Position numbers and translations under genes: made by a program. The notes under the pieces are model-generated. The model was not told the origin of the DNA and did no database searches. It was given only the letters and a program-made list of their open reading frames with translations. Shown here piece by piece: positions 23,893 through 45,133 of a DNA stretch of 64,000 nucleotides. Each line of letters begins with the position of its first letter. Position 1 is the first letter of the stretch. This DNA is from Seriola aureovittata (Eukaryota; Chordata; Actinopteri; Carangiformes; Carangidae), in the NCBI RefSeq assembly GCF_021018895.1, contig NC_079383.1, positions 22,876,853 through 22,940,852 of the forward strand, given 5' to 3'.

Positions 23893-24027
23893 CACTTGCC
23901 CTTGAGGTGCTGGTTGAATGCATGAGAGTTCAGTTATTGGCAATAAAATGTTCCTGATCAGTCAGACACAGAATTGTGCTGCAGCTCCACCCAGTGGTCA
24001 CTCGTGATAATTACAGGAAATTATGAC

Positions 24028-24760
24028 GGGAGAGGAGAGGAGGGGAGGGGAGAGGGGAGGAGGAGAGGAGAGGAGGGGAGGGGAGAGGAGGGGAGGAGGG
24101 AGAGGGGAGGGGAGGAGAGGAGGGGAGAGGAGAGGAGGAGGGGAGGGGAGGAGGGGAGAGGGGAGGAGAGGAGGGGAGGGGGAGAGGAGAGGAGAGGGGG
24201 AGAGGGGAGGAGAGAGGAGGGAGGAGAGGGGAGGGGAGAGGGGAGGAGAGAGGAGGAGAGGAGGGGAGGAGGGAGGAGAGGAGGAGAGGAGGAGAGGAGA
24301 GGAGAGGAGAGGAGGGGAGGGGAGGAGAGGAGGGGAGGAGGGGAGAGGGAGGAGAGGAGAGGAGGGGAGGAGGGGAGGGGAGGAGAGGAGGGGAGGGGAG
24401 AGAGGAGAGGAGAGGGGGAGAGGGGAGGAGGGAGGAGAGGAGGAGGAGGAGAGGAGAGGAGAGGAGGGGAGGGGAGAGGAGGGGAGGGGAGAGGGGAGGA
24501 GGAGAGGAGAGGAGGGGAGGGGAGAGGGGAGGAGAGGAGGGGAGGGGAGAGGAGAGGAGAGGGGGAGAGGGGAGGAGAGGAGAGGAGAGGAGGAGAGGGG
24601 AGGGGAGAGAGGAGAGGAGGGGAGGGGAGAGAGGAGAGGAGGGGAGGGGAGGAGAGGAGGAGAGGAGGAGAGGAGGAGAGGAGAGGAGAGGAGAGGAAGG
24701 ATGGAAGGAAGGAAGGAAAGAAAATAGGGGAGAGGAGAGGAAAGACACAAGGAGAGGAGA
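24028..24760. repeat. Homopurine/homopyrimidine tract (GGAGA/GGGGA array)
   Basis: 24028-24700 is almost entirely G and A on the plus strand, built from GAGGA and GGGGA units. A GGAAGGAA/AAAG tail runs to about 24760. Tracts of this type can form triplex (H-DNA) and contain many spaced G-runs that could form quadruplexes. The long ORFs in several frames on both strands are Glu/Gly/Arg or Ser/Pro/Leu repeat translation. Confidence 0.95.
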
Positions 24761-25989
24761 AAAGAAACATCCATATCTGTTTAGCAGAGGCCAAAATATC
24801 CTGACTTTAAAAAAAGGATCCTACATCTCCCACAATGCAACTGGACAGCATCTTTAATGGGACCCTCCCTGCCTGGTAAGTAGACAAGTCTTTCAAATTC
24901 CTCATCTCCAATTTATGAAACAGGCGCTCCCTGATGATGTCACAATGATGTCATCAGGAGATTTTCTCACTCTGACCTGTTTATTGACCTTTATAATGTC
25001 ATTTTATAAGTTTAAAACATTAGTTTCTAAACTGAGATCAGACCCTTGAAAACAGCAGCAGCTCATATCAATCATATCTAAATTAATTCATTACAATTAA
25101 ATACTGGAAAGTCTATGATCATTAAAGTGGCTCGTTCTGATTTAGTGTTGTGTTGCTGCAGTTTCCAGCCTTCACCACTAGAGGTCACAAGGACTCCTCG
25201 TACCAGCTGTTAGATTCTTGTCATGGACGGTTGAGGCATCAGTGAAGCTCTGGAGCCCAGGATCACACTGAGGATGTTTACTGAAGCTTGATCAATGACA
25301 GCAGAGGAATCATCAATACACACTTCTGTACATGATGCCAGTAACTGCGACCGACGGGTCTCATGTTGACCTTTCACCCTGAGCATCATTCATGGTGAAC
25401 ATGTAGAAAAACTCCCTGACACCAGGAGCGAGTTGTGAAGTTTAATGAGTCGCAGTGGAAACTTATTTTTATTTAATTGTTGGTTTTACATTAAAAGACA
25501 AACTCTGATCCTGGATCATCACGGCTGCTTCAAAACATCTTCAGAAAATCAGAAAACACGAATGTTGCAGGGCTGTTTTCAGACGACCCGCCTCTGCCTT
25601 CAGCTGATTGGGCTCAGGTTGTCTTCCTGCTCTCTGATTGGCTCATCAAACGTCTGCTCTGCGTCCCAGCTCCTGTTGGAGAGACAACAGTAAAACATCA
25701 GCCCCGACTCTGCCGTGTATCGCGGTGTGGTTTCATCTACGAGAAGAAGACTTTATATTTTCTAACCTGCTCAGACTGTCGGAGCAGAGGAGGCCGTCAG
25801 ACCCCTTCACTTTACTCTGTTGTAGATAAAACTTTATTATCATTTATTTTATTCATCATTTTTGTTGATCAGTCGACAGTCAGTGAAACTTAAACACGTT
25901 TTTATAGATCTTTGTGAAATCTCTCGCTTACAAGAGTGTTCAGACCCTTAATCAGACCCCCCCCCACCAGAAATACATTTATTCTCCCC

Positions 25990-26275
25990 TCAGTTCTGAA
26001 GCTGTGACCTTTAGTGACCTTTGGGTTCGTGGTCTCCTCCCTGACCCAGGTCCTTCTCACTGGTCCCTCAGTTTGTCTGGACGGTTCTTGTTCCCTGTTC
26101 TCCTGGGAACACTCAGGGCTTCAGAACTGACCGGTGTCTCGCCACGGTTTGATCTCAGAGCTGTGCAGAGAGTTCACTGGACGTCCCGGTCTTTATCCTG
26201 ACCTGCGGTGTGAATATACACAGGTGTGTGTCTCTCTAAACTCCGTCCAATCAGTTCAGTTCACCACAGGTGGGG
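25990..26275. repeat. Degenerate dispersed repeat
   Basis: Contains TGTTCAGACCCTTAATCAGA upstream and then phrases such as GTCCAATCAGTTCAGTTCAC and CACAGGTGG. These resemble the end of an interspersed element widespread in fish genomes, probably DNA-transposon derived. It is heavily deleted; the assignment is from memory of the pattern. Confidence 0.35.
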
Positions 26276-28048
26276 GGGGTCTAGACTCAATGTGTTATGT
26301 TCCTTTATGATCTACAGATACTCAAGTAAAGGACAAGGACGTCAACACTGAGTAAATGTACTTAGTGAAACGTAAGTCAGACCTGAACCCTAGAAGAACC
26401 AAGTCTGAACCCTTAAACACACGAAGTGACGATCTCTATATCTGGTGTATTACGGATGGTGTAACCATAGCGACAGCACTGCTGTTTGGAGGACTGATGT
26501 GGAGTCTGCTGGACGTTTGGCAGAGACACAGATACAAAGAGCGGCAGATGGAGAATAGGTCCACAGACATGAGCCAAGCGGTTTTGTGTGTGACGGCGAG
26601 CGCCGCTGCTGCTCTCCTCTAATCCACGACACAAACAGAACTGCTGGGAAATCAACTCTCACACACAGCGCTGGACGAGGGAGATTAACAGGCTGTTGAC
26701 GGCTGACTCTCTCTCTCTCTCTGTCCGATGTGCTGTTGTGTCAGTGAGGTGAGTTCGCGACCTCGACACAACTTCTGCTGTTTACTGTTAGTTTAAGGCA
26801 TTCAGCTGACTGATGCGTTACAGACAAAACTGTGTCAGAGCTAACTGCTCAGATACATTAATGTGCAGGAGGATACAGTCTGAATAAATAAATAACAGTC
26901 TGATTTAGGAACTGTCTGATCTATTCAAAAGAAATAAGGTTACAATTCTGACCAGACGTGTAATGCCCGCTCACAGTCTTTAATATTTGACCTTACAGAC
27001 ATCAAAGTCAAACCATGAAGGCATCACTTTTACATACACAAGATTAAAACTGTATTCAAAACCTTTAAAGGTCTGACCACCCAAATTAGATTTTTAAAAT
27101 GTGATATTTTCAAAAAGCCGTGACCTGATGGTGGCACTAGATGAAAAGTCAGGGGATAATTCACGTGAACGCCGCCTCAGGTCGCGGCAACAACTTGGAA
27201 ACTGTTGATTTGACGAGTTGTTGACGTCGTATACGCAGAAACATTTTACTGTTTGGTTGATGGTGAGAAACTTTTGATTAATGGCGCAAATTCATGTATT
27301 GTAGATCATTTTTTTTGCTCATATTTAATTTGTAAAGTGGCGTTAGGTTGTTACGGTTAGTTGCCGTCCACGTAGAGTGACCGAACAGCTACCGTGTTGT
27401 TTTAACGCTTTGGACATGAAATAAAATAGAGCACATGGTCTCTTCATCCTCTGGGGTCATGTTCAAAGATGGAGACCAACAGACCCAACGTTACGTCTCT
27501 GAAGACGTGTCGGCCCATCGGACAGCTCGCGCCGCTAAAAACCTGTTTTATAATGACTGCTTTAACTAAGTTTTGCATTAGCTACATACTATAGCTGACG
27601 TTAGCATTAACAGCTGTTTGTTTACCAGTTTTACCAAGAGCTTCTGCCATTGTTGCATTTACAATACAGGAGATTTGAATACTAATCCTCTGATTAGTGC
27701 TACAGTGACTCGGTATCGGAAAGTGACAAGGCTAACTGGTTAGCATGCTAACTCCAGTAGAGTAAAAGAAGTGATGGAAACAGAAGCAAAATAAGAGGGT
27801 TTGATGCTGAACTCACATTTCTTCTTGACAGGTAAGTAAAGAGCTGTTAATGCTAATGTTAGCTGTGTAGCGATAGCAAAACTTTTAATAATAATTAAAG
27901 TAAGAAATGCTTGAACCAATGTAAGACGATTCATGTTTAACATGGACACACAGCAGCAGAGACAGGTCCATTAGAACATAACGCACAGTACAGATGGAAA
28001 CACACAAACGCAGTAGACATGCAACACTTTAAGGCCTTGAAAGAAGCT

Positions 28049-28054
28049 TTTATT
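28049..28054 (-). terminator. Likely original tubb6 polyadenylation signal (AATAAA)
   Basis: AATAAA on the minus strand, 28 bp outside the 1952-bp duplicated unit. It therefore serves only the outer, headless copy of the terminal exon. Other AATAAA hexamers inside the inner copy are at 30208-30213 and 30478-30483. Confidence 0.5.
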
Positions 28055-28081
28055 TCGACCTCTCTTCAGACACTCACAGCT

Positions 28082-36520
<8,439 letters not shown>

Positions 36521-37557
36521 CTTTCTTTCTTCCTCTGTTTCTTCTGCTTGTTTCCTGACGGGTTGTCGGTTCCTCTTCTGCCCGATGCCGGTGCGCGTCT
36601 GTTCAACGGGGGCGAGCGACCGGCTTCATCTCCTCCTCCTCCTCCTCCTCCTCCTCCTCTCATGCGCGTTCATGCGACCACGCCCTGAGGGGAGGGGGCA
36701 CCCATGGGCTCCAGCCAGAGTCCAGTTTGTCCCACTCAGCATTAAACAAGATGCAGCTCCTGCTACAAACAGGAGAGTGTGGTGAGGCAGGTGGAGGTTT
36801 GACTCTGCTCAGAGGAATGAGGAAGACCACCTGCAGGGAACATGTGCAGACGTTCCCTCAGAGAGGATGATGAAGAGCTCAGCTGCTGCTGAGGCCGCAG
36901 CAGCTGAGCTGTAAAACAGGAATTCATCAGCAGCTCCTCCGTCCTGCAGCAGACGGCGTTTAATGTCCGTCTCCATCAGCTGAGTTCAGGTTCAGCCCTG
37001 AGGTCAGGTGGTTGTTTGTTCCCGCCATAAGAAAACAAAGTCTAAACTAACTTAAAGCTCTATAATGAAATATAAACATGCACTTTACTCTTTTTGTTTG
37101 AAAATCAAGTGAGAAAAATCAGTTTGATAGAGTTTTGTCTCCAGAGTGTCCACTTTTCTTTTCTTTTTAAATCCTCCGCCAGGGACCGTCGGAGCGGCCA
37201 TTTTGTTTTCAGGTCCATCTCATTCTTGTAGACGCGATGTCTCAGTAACACCCTGAAGGAACTTCTTCACATTTGACACAAACATTCACCAGGACTCAAG
37301 GATAGACCGATTAGATTTTGGTGGCTAAAGGTCAAAGGTCACGGTCAGTGTGACCTCTGTAACTCAAGACTTCACACAGCAATTATCACAAAATTTCACA
37401 CAAATAGTTCATGTTCTCTGACTCTGGATAAACAGGATGTGACCTGGAAGTCTGAGCGGCGGAGGGATACGACCACGAAGAGGTGGTTCTAGTTTTAAAG
37501 ATCATTTGTTTTTTTCTGACAGAAACTTAGAGATCTGGATAAACTAGAAAAACAATC
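36521..37557. other. tubb6 upstream / cidea downstream intergenic region
   Basis: Holds the tubb6 5' flank, which includes a (CTC)n run at 36630-36660. I could not find a convincing TATA box and recognise no gene here. Confidence 0.45.
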
Positions 37558-37563
37558 TTTATT
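37558..37563 (-). terminator. cidea polyadenylation signal (AATAAA)
   Basis: AATAAA on the minus strand, 204 bp past the cidea stop codon. Confidence 0.5.
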
Positions 37564-37766
37564 TATACGTTTGATTTACAGCAGCAACATTTTTCATCTA
37601 TTTTACAGCTTTACAAAGATAAAACGTCTAAACACAGAAACTACAGACATTCAGACGGTTAAAACATGATTCAATGTGAATAAAACCATCTCAGTCTGAT
37701 GGAGCAGATTCATCAGCTGCATCTTGGAACAAACGGAGTGTGTGAGCCGTTAAATGAACACACACA

Positions 37767-39493
37767 CTAGCAGTCGTCGTCTCCGGTGAACTGCAGTAAG
37801 GAGGAGGATGTGCAGAGCAGCAGCTGACCTGCCAGTCTGGTCAGGTAGGTGAAGCAGCGCAGCACCAACCTGACGGGGAGAGACGAAACCAACACACTGC
37901 AGCTGCATGAAGGAAGCATCAGTCAGGGCAACAGAGAGCGGCTCCGGTCGAGGTCCACTCACCTGAGCACCTGTTTCACTGTGGTGCACCTGAAGTCGTA
38001 GGACAGCGTGTACATCTCATACACAGTGGCCTTGATGCCGAAGCAGCACAGGAAGTCTTTAGGGTGCAGCTTGTAGAGGTCAAAGGTCAGCTTAGCGATC
38101 CCATTCCTCTTCGGCTGACGGAAGCTCGGTAAGATCTGAAACGTACAGTGAATAAAACCTGCATGTGATGCTGTGGAGATCACACCTGCTGAAACACACA
38201 CGGGAACGTGCTGCCATCTTGTGGACGAACTGAAGAACACCACATTTGGTGATTTACTTGAACATAAATCACCTGCAGGAGAATCTGGACTCAGTTGTGG
38301 TTCGACATCCTCAGGTTTTAAGCAAATGAGGCTTTTGGATTCATTTCCACACATGTTTAAAATACTGATACACAACCAACAACAAGAACCTGCAGAACTG
38401 AGCAGGTGCACGAGGAGAACCGGTGCTGGTTTAAAGGCAAATACTGGTCTGATTTAGGTTTTTACTCTTTACTGAGAAATAAAAGTAGTCATGGCTTTTA
38501 TTCTGAAAACACCCTCAGTTTTATTTTTAATGCCTCAAACGTTCAGACAGATCTGGATTTATATTAATATCTAAATACTTCATGTGTATGATGCAGTCAG
38601 TTACTGTGTTCACTCATTTACTCTCTTGTGTCCGTCTCTTCAGAGCGTTTCTACTGATGCAACAGTATTTTCATATGGAAGCTTAATGCATTCACTTGAG
38701 AGAAACAAAATATGCTCTGTGTTTCTGAATTATGTCATAATTATTTACAGAAGTCTTCTTAAAAAAATAATACAAATAATTGTCTGCTTTGAAAATTATC
38801 CCAGAATTCAGAGAAAAGTTCTTTAAAAGAAACTTAATTGAGAAAAATAGCTCAGAAACACAGAACAGAACTTTTTTCCTTCAGTGAATTTCACCTCATC
38901 CTTTCACACGTCCTCTGAGCGGCTGTGATGAGTTCACCTGGTCTCTCCTCTCAGCTGACTCTCACCTTGTTCTGCGTCCACATCTCTCCTTTCTCCAGCA
39001 CCATCAGCGGCGTGTTGCTGGGCAGAGACCGGAAGAAGTCCTCCGAGTCCACCACCGTCCCGTCCTCCTCCAGGACCAGGGTCAGAAAGTGGCAGGACAG
39101 CACAAACACCGCGGCAACCTGAGACACAGAGGAAATGGACTGAATCCTGAGCAACATGGCGACTTCTGTGATCTGATCACTTCAGAAACATGTGACATGA
39201 AACCTGCTCCAGCAGCTCGTCCACAGAGGAGGCCGCCAGGCTCCGCCGCCGCCTCCGGCTCTGGCTGCACACCGTGAAGCAGCGAGGCTGAGCCGGGGAC
39301 AGGATGTGCCGAGAGATGGACGTCTGGACTGATGACACCGACCTGCCACGAGTATTACAGTCTTACGTTTAGTATCCTCAGAGCTGAGAGCCACAGACTG
39401 ACACAGAACCAGCACCAGCACCCACCTCAGCAGAGTCTCCGGCAGCAGAGCTCTGGCGTACCTCACCCCGGACTGGAGGGACAGCGGCGCCAT
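37767..39493 (-). CDS. cidea: CIDE-family lipid droplet protein (cell death-inducing DFFA-like effector A)
   Basis: Five coding exons on the minus strand: 39493-39426, 39342-39204, 39118-38966, 38135-37963, 37869-37767. They total 636 bases (211 codons plus stop) with consistent phases; human CIDEA is of similar length. The CIDE-N domain covers about residues 55-115, with the hallmark LVLEEDGTVVDSEDFF and LMVLEKGEMW. The CIDE-C domain covers about residues 122-200, with KLTFDLYKLHPKDFL and KATVYEMYTLSYD. CIDE proteins sit on lipid droplets and ER and promote droplet fusion and fat storage; CIDEA is also tied to brown-fat-type metabolism in mammals. The YEMY and RCTT sequence and the linkage with tubb6 favour CIDEA over CIDEB or CIDEC. 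A Cys at the extreme C-terminus is visible. Confidence 0.92.
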
Positions 39494-39602
39494 GGTGATG
39501 CGAGTCCGTCCGTGACGAAGAAGAACCAGCTCCAGACTCACCTGAGGAGACCAGCTGACGGACGACTCCACACCAAGGCTTTATTAACAACGACGGCCTG
39601 TG

Positions 39603-39632
39603 ATTGGTCACCGGTCAGAGCAGCGAGCCAAT
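39603..39632 (-). promoter_or_regulatory. CCAAT boxes between cidea and hus1
   Basis: CCAAT on the minus strand at 39607-39603, 110 bp upstream of the cidea start, and one on the plus strand at 39628-39632. Placement fits a cidea promoter, but no assay supports it. Confidence 0.35.
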
Positions 39633-40724
39633 AGAAGACAGAGCTGCTTTATTCACGAAGAGCAAGAATGAACAGGAACACAGAAAAAGAGTCACACAGC
39701 AGGTCAAAAAGTTGGTGATTTACAGCGACTCAAAAGACAGATTTTATATATATTTTACAGCACACACTAGGACAAAAAACAAAACCAAATCTGTGTTAAA
39801 AACAGGGAAAAAATAAAAAATACTCTTCTTCTTTCTCTGTATTTACTGTGAAAAATGGCTCATTTGTGTAAATCAGTGTAAAAGTCCTGCATCCACTTCA
39901 GTATCACCAGCAAAATATAATGAAAGTACAAAAGGTAAAAGAGAAAAATGTCAACTTTGACAATAGAAAGCATCATCTTAAACAGCATATGAGTGTCAGT
40001 GATTGTATATACTCACACAGTGACTAAAAAGAACAGGATTTCCCTCTGAACTGTTGTAATAATTCACTCTCCACTCTCTGTTGCTCCAGTGCTGAGGAAC
40101 AAAACCTTTAACCTGACTCTGGTCCAGATACTTAAGGAGCTTATTGGAGGAATCCGGCTGGTATTCTTTTGTTTCAGACTAATGGAGCTTGGAGATTAGC
40201 AATAACATTTTAATTTGCTGAGCAAATAATAATCAGGCCTTTATTTGCAACACCCTGCAGAAAAAAAGAACTTACACACAAGGAAAGGTCACTCAGAGAG
40301 ACTGGGTTCGTTTGGTCCTTCTCTTAACACACTCTCATACATAAGACTTTTATTACTGTAGATATTTTTCTGCTTTTGGGGCAGTTAATTAGAAATGGGT
40401 AACCTTCATAATTACTTATTCTGCTCTTTTCATTCAGCATTCAGTTATAGTTTTTTTTCCACTGATAAAGGGAAATAGGGGAAACTCAGTAACACCTCAA
40501 ATTCAAATAAATGATAATCTATGATGGTAATTTTTTATTTTACAACCACTCTACTGTCGTTGTTTTAAATCTTGAAAGACAGAAATGATTTCCACATCTG
40601 GTATTGTATTTGTGGATATAATTGGAGTTTTAAATATAGATATATAATCAAATATATTTTCCAGTATAGAATACATTACAGAATGAAGAAATAGCTGCAG
40701 TATATGAATAGTGTTTCTTACAAA
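39633..40724. other. Intergenic region between divergent cidea and hus1
   Basis: AT-rich, no gene recognised. Divergent arrangement leaves 1.4 kb between the two start codons. Confidence 0.5.
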
Positions 40725-40733
40725 CCGGAAGTG
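40725..40733 (+). promoter_or_regulatory. ETS-type promoter element (CCGGAAGTG)
   Basis: A consensus ETS/GABP site 175 bp upstream of the hus1 start codon, in a non-TATA setting typical of housekeeping and DNA-repair promoters. Confidence 0.4.
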
Positions 40734-40907
40734 TAACCCATCAGAAGGAACGGTTAACAGATTGACGCTGGCAGCTGTTTCCGCCGGACCTTAGCCACGG
40801 ACGGACCAAACAAACAAACGCGGGTCGCTGCAAAAATATTCCGCCTGAAGCCAAAGAGCTGAACATCTCACCGACTTCACAGTTTTAATTCCCCGCCACG
40901 ACTCCTG

Positions 40908-43900
40908 ATGAAGTTCCGAGGGAAAATCATAGACATCGCGTGTCTCAACCACTTCACCCGTGAGTAGCTTTAGCCGTTAGCTAAACTAGCTTCCGGCTGA
41001 CGCAGCTAGCCCGTTAGCTTCCAGCTAACGCAGCTAGCCCGTTAGCTTCCACCAGACGTACGCACGAAAACTTTCACGTTTGATATTGAAAATAATATGA
41101 CGCTACACACGTTTCAAAACGCGGCAGTTTGTCCAGTCTTGAAGTTTTGGGACATGTCAGAGACAGTCTCCAGTTCGGCCTGAGTGTGTGATATATATAT
41201 CATATTTAGTGCTGAAATACTTAACTTCTTAAAAATGGCTGCTTCGTTTACCTAATTTAAAAGACACCAAAAGAAAGAATGAAATGAAATGTGGTGTCAA
41301 GTCCAGCCTTGTTCTTTATCGTAGTGAATTTAGTCCAGTTACTTTATATATTAATTTATTATTATTTATTATAAAGCCTAAAGAAAGATTATTGCTTCCT
41401 AATATTATATTTGCATATCTATTTGTGAAAACATAAAAGCTCAGAGCACAATTTCCAGCATCCTGAAGAGAACTGTGTCACATATCAAACTCATTAAACA
41501 CATTGACTCTCAGCCTTTGTCTCTGAAACACAGTGACTCATATCTGCTCTCTGCCATTTTAAACAATGTTCAGATACTTCCAGGCAGCGAATGAATTTTA
41601 TTTATATGTAAACTTTGTATAGTTTTACTTTAATCTACCACGTCTGTAAATGTTGTGGTCTTAAATTCAGTAAATAGTTCCTGGCTGACTGACCTGGTCT
41701 CTGTCTGTGTCTGAAAGTAACCTGTCCTAACCCTAACCTTGTCCTTCCTCATCCTCGCCAGGAGTCATCACCACCATCTCAAAGCTGACGAAGATGTGCG
41801 TCCTGCGACTGACTCCAGACAACCTGTTCTTCGTTCTGTCTGGTAAAGTGGCCAATGGAGGGGTCAGCATGTGGTGTGAGCTGTCACAGGTGAGAGCACA
41901 CGTCAGTGTTTCACCTGTCGGGAAAGAAAACACCTAGAGTTGAGGCAGGTTTGGAAGGAGCTTGGAAAATTGACAGGAAAATGAGACGAGTTCAAGACAC
42001 CAGGATAGATTAGATATTAAAACATATTTCTGAAGTAGAGTAGCAAAAATAATGTCTGGGTTTGGTAATCTAGAAAGGAGAAGATCATTGAATGGGTCCG
42101 TGTGAGACACTGTGAAGCACTTTCAACCTTGTTTGGTCTGAACAACTGTCTAAATCTTAAATGTTCAATTTAAACTGAGATAAAACAAAAAAACGCGAAT
42201 CCTCACATTTGAGAAACTGAAACCTGAGAATGTTTGATGTTTTATCTTAAAAGATGAAACAAAATGATCAATCAGTGATCAAAACGTTGCTGAGTGATCA
42301 GTCTACAATCGTATACAATTAAATTCAAGAAACTTCATTTGACCCCGGGGGGTAGTTTAAAGGGAACATAGCGTTGGCATTAAGAAACACAAAAATAACA
42401 AAAATCAATCAACTGTGCAAAACGTACCCCTCCTCCTCTGTGTCCTGCAGCCGGGGCAGTGAAGCCGGCGTCCTGAGGGGAGGCAACAGGGTGTGTGAGG
42501 GGTAGAATCCTGCCCGCCGTCCTTAGTGCTGTGTTTTCAGTGTTTCTTCTTCTCTGTAGAAAGAGCGCAAGAAGCTCATCCTGTCCCTCCTCCCTGCAGG
42601 CCAACTTCTTCGACGAGTACCAGATGGAGGGCGTGTCCTCTGAGGACAATGAGATATGTCTGGAGGTGACTCCAGAGAACCTGTCCAGAGCCCTGAAGAC
42701 GGTCCAGAACGCCAAGGCCGTCAAAGTGAAACTGACCAAGAAGCACTGTCCCTGCCTCACCATCGCTGCAGAGCTGGTGAGACTGAAAAAATGACTTAAC
42801 CAACTCAAAGTCATTTCTTGCAGGACAGTTTGTCCCTGTGTGTCACCACAGACTGTCCCACTACATCCACATCAGGCCTCAGATCTCTTAAGTTTATTCA
42901 AACTTAAAAACGGTTGTAATTATATATGCTTATTTTTTTGTATCACTGATACTGATAAAATCTTGGTTTATTCTCTTCATGTTTTATTTCTGGCCACTTG
43001 GGGGCAGCAGAAACAACCAGAGAATCGGCTGTAAAAGCCTCTGTAGTTGAGCTCATACTGGACTGAGATTCATGAGGTGACACAAACACCCCTCCACGTG
43101 AATGATCATGTTGCTCTGTGACTGCTAGATGCGGTTTGGTGATGATGTGTTCAAGTGTTCACCACTTGTTCCTGCTGAAAACATGTGGCCAGAAAAATGA
43201 GTTACTGCAGGTTTAACTATGACAATATCACAGAGCTTTGTCAAGTCTGAGACACATAACTGCTTCTCATTCTGTCCAGCCCACTCTGTCCAGCATCAGC
43301 CGAGTTGTCACTCACGACGTCCCGGTTGACGTCATCCCCCGGAAACTCTGGCATGAATTCAAAGAACCGAGCATGCCAGACTTTGATGTAAGTGACAGCA
43401 CCGGAAAGTCCCATACATGTCGGAATACTTAACCAAACACTGGAGACAAATATCAGACGACAGCTTCCCTCTGGAATTCGTCCTCCTTTACAAGTGCAGG
43501 TGATTTTTAAAATGTCTCTTGTTATGTGTCTGTCCCTGCAGGTCAGTATCTACCTGCCTCCTCTGAAGACCATGAAGAACGTCGTGGACAGAATGAAGAA
43601 CCTCTCCAACTTCCTGGTAGGATCAGATATTCATATTAAACATTAACATCATCTTAAAATCAATTAAACAAAACATGAACTAATGTGGTGAACGGAAAAG
43701 TTTGGAGGCAGATTTTGAAACTGAAATGTCTCACAAGACGAAGTGGATGGACGTTATTGAAGATGAAGATTATGACAGACTAACATGGCGTCCAGGTGGA
43801 TGACATTTTGTTCCTCCCCTCCTCCTGTAATTTAATCCTGTCTGAATGCGGCTTGAGGGCGATGTGTGCAGGGAAACGTGTTCCTGCTTAAATATGTCAA

Positions 43901-45133
43901 CATTATCACTGCTGATAAAAAATTATGGACAAAACTATTAAAATAATAACACCCCGTGAAAATTGAATTGCCCTTTTGATTGGTCTAAAGCTTCAGTGAA
44001 AATTCTCATGTCCAGCTTCTTGAAACCTGCAGAAACTCTGAGGTGACGTGTGTAAGTTAAAGTTTGTCTGTGTGTGTTTGTATCAGGTAATCGAGGCCAA
44101 CCTGAGCGGAGAGATGAACCTGAAGATCGAGACTGATCTGGTTTCTGTCACCACTCACTTCAAAGACCTGGGGAACCCTCCGTGGGGTAAAAACACTGCT
44201 CGTTATTGCACCTGTTTTTTTAGGTGCACTAACAACAATCCTGTACAATATCTCAACATCTACTGGACAGATTGAGATTAAATTTAGGATTTTTTAATTT
44301 GTCCATTACATTGATTAGTGGACCAAAGCCTGCAAAAGTAATCAATTAATACAATAGAATTGTTTATTGTCAAGTAGGTTTTCAATGAACAGAGAATTTT
44401 CTTTGGTCTTTTGGCGCATAACAATAAATATAGTAAGAAGAAATATAAACAAGCAAGTACTGCAGGTCAGATATCTTAAATATGAACAGAAAAATTAACA
44501 ATAAGATGAAATGTAAGGATGCAGCTTTATTATTGTAGTGTAGTTCTTCTTCTTCCCAGCTAATGGAGAAGCTCACAGTTCATGATCTGGTTCCATGACC
44601 CTTGTTTCACACGTGTCTCTTCATCCTCCACCCCACCCCACCCCGCCTCCTGTCCCCTCACTCCAGGTGATGACGCCTCACAGGGCGGCAGTGCGTCTCA
44701 GAGCAGGGACGCAGAGGCCATGGCCGAGGCCAGAGTGGACATCAGGAGGCTGCAACAGTTCCTCATGGGACAGCAGGTCAACCCCAGCAAGGCCATGTGC
44801 AGTAAGTCAGCCCACAGCTCCACAGCTCGTGCAGGTGTTGCCCAGTGACTGCAGATACACTGTGATAATTCAAACATCATGACATCAGCATTATGATAAG
44901 GGAAACAATTGAAACACCACGTGGATTTGAAAATCTCAGTGACCTGGGTTAATATGAAGACATTTGTCCTCCATTTATTTATTTGAGAATAATTACTTTT
45001 GAACAATAAGTCAATTATCAGAATAGTCATTATTTTTCTGTCACCAACAGATATCGTCCACCAGAGAGTCCTCCACTTGATTCTGCTGCATGAAGACGTT
45101 TCTCTGCAGTACTTTATCCCCGCTGTGGCGTAG
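40908..45133 (+). CDS. hus1: Checkpoint clamp subunit HUS1, complete
   Basis: Eight coding exons: 40908-40959, 41762-41889, 42600-42776, 43280-43387, 43542-43616, 44087-44186, 44667-44801, 45051-45133. They sum to 858 bases, 285 codons plus stop (human HUS1 is 280 residues), with every phase consistent. Recognisable blocks are [18 protein letters not shown] at the start, [53 protein letters not shown] with [12 protein letters not shown], and [10 protein letters not shown], ending [12 protein letters not shown]1 forms the PCNA-like 9-1-1 ring with RAD9 and RAD1, loaded at damaged DNA in the nucleus to activate ATR signalling. The region between HFKDLGNPP and the QQVNP block is Ser/Gln/Ala-rich and slightly longer than in mammals. 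A pair of 28-bp direct repeats (AGCTAGCCCGTTAGCTTCC phrases) lies just inside intron 1. An ATTAAA at 45512-45517 is a possible polyadenylation signal. Confidence 0.96.
44340..44575. repeat. Possible LINE 3'-tail-like repeat in hus1 intron 6
   Basis: AT-rich block with GAATTTTCTTTGGTCTTTTG and ATAAACAAGCAAGTACTGCA. It resembles 3' ends of common fish LINE-type repeats. Assignment is weak. Confidence 0.3.

Larger units (their letters stand above)
18452..28081. other. Intergenic region between the DIPK1-family gene and tubb6
   Basis: No exon with recognisable protein similarity on either strand. It contains CA/TG arrays at 19138-19184, 19289-19325, 21706-21755, 21856-21944, 22263-22301, 22491-22555 and 23829-23890. 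It also holds a short 10-bp repeat (GTCCTCGA units) at 20636-20661 and the homopurine tract at 24028-24700. The first bases left of 28081 are the original tubb6 3' end. Confidence 0.55.

Noticed and set aside
23974..24804. Several long ORFs on both strands through the purine tract
   Set aside because: Translation is only Glu/Gly/Arg or Ser/Pro/Leu repeats and all frames stay open because the DNA is two-letter.
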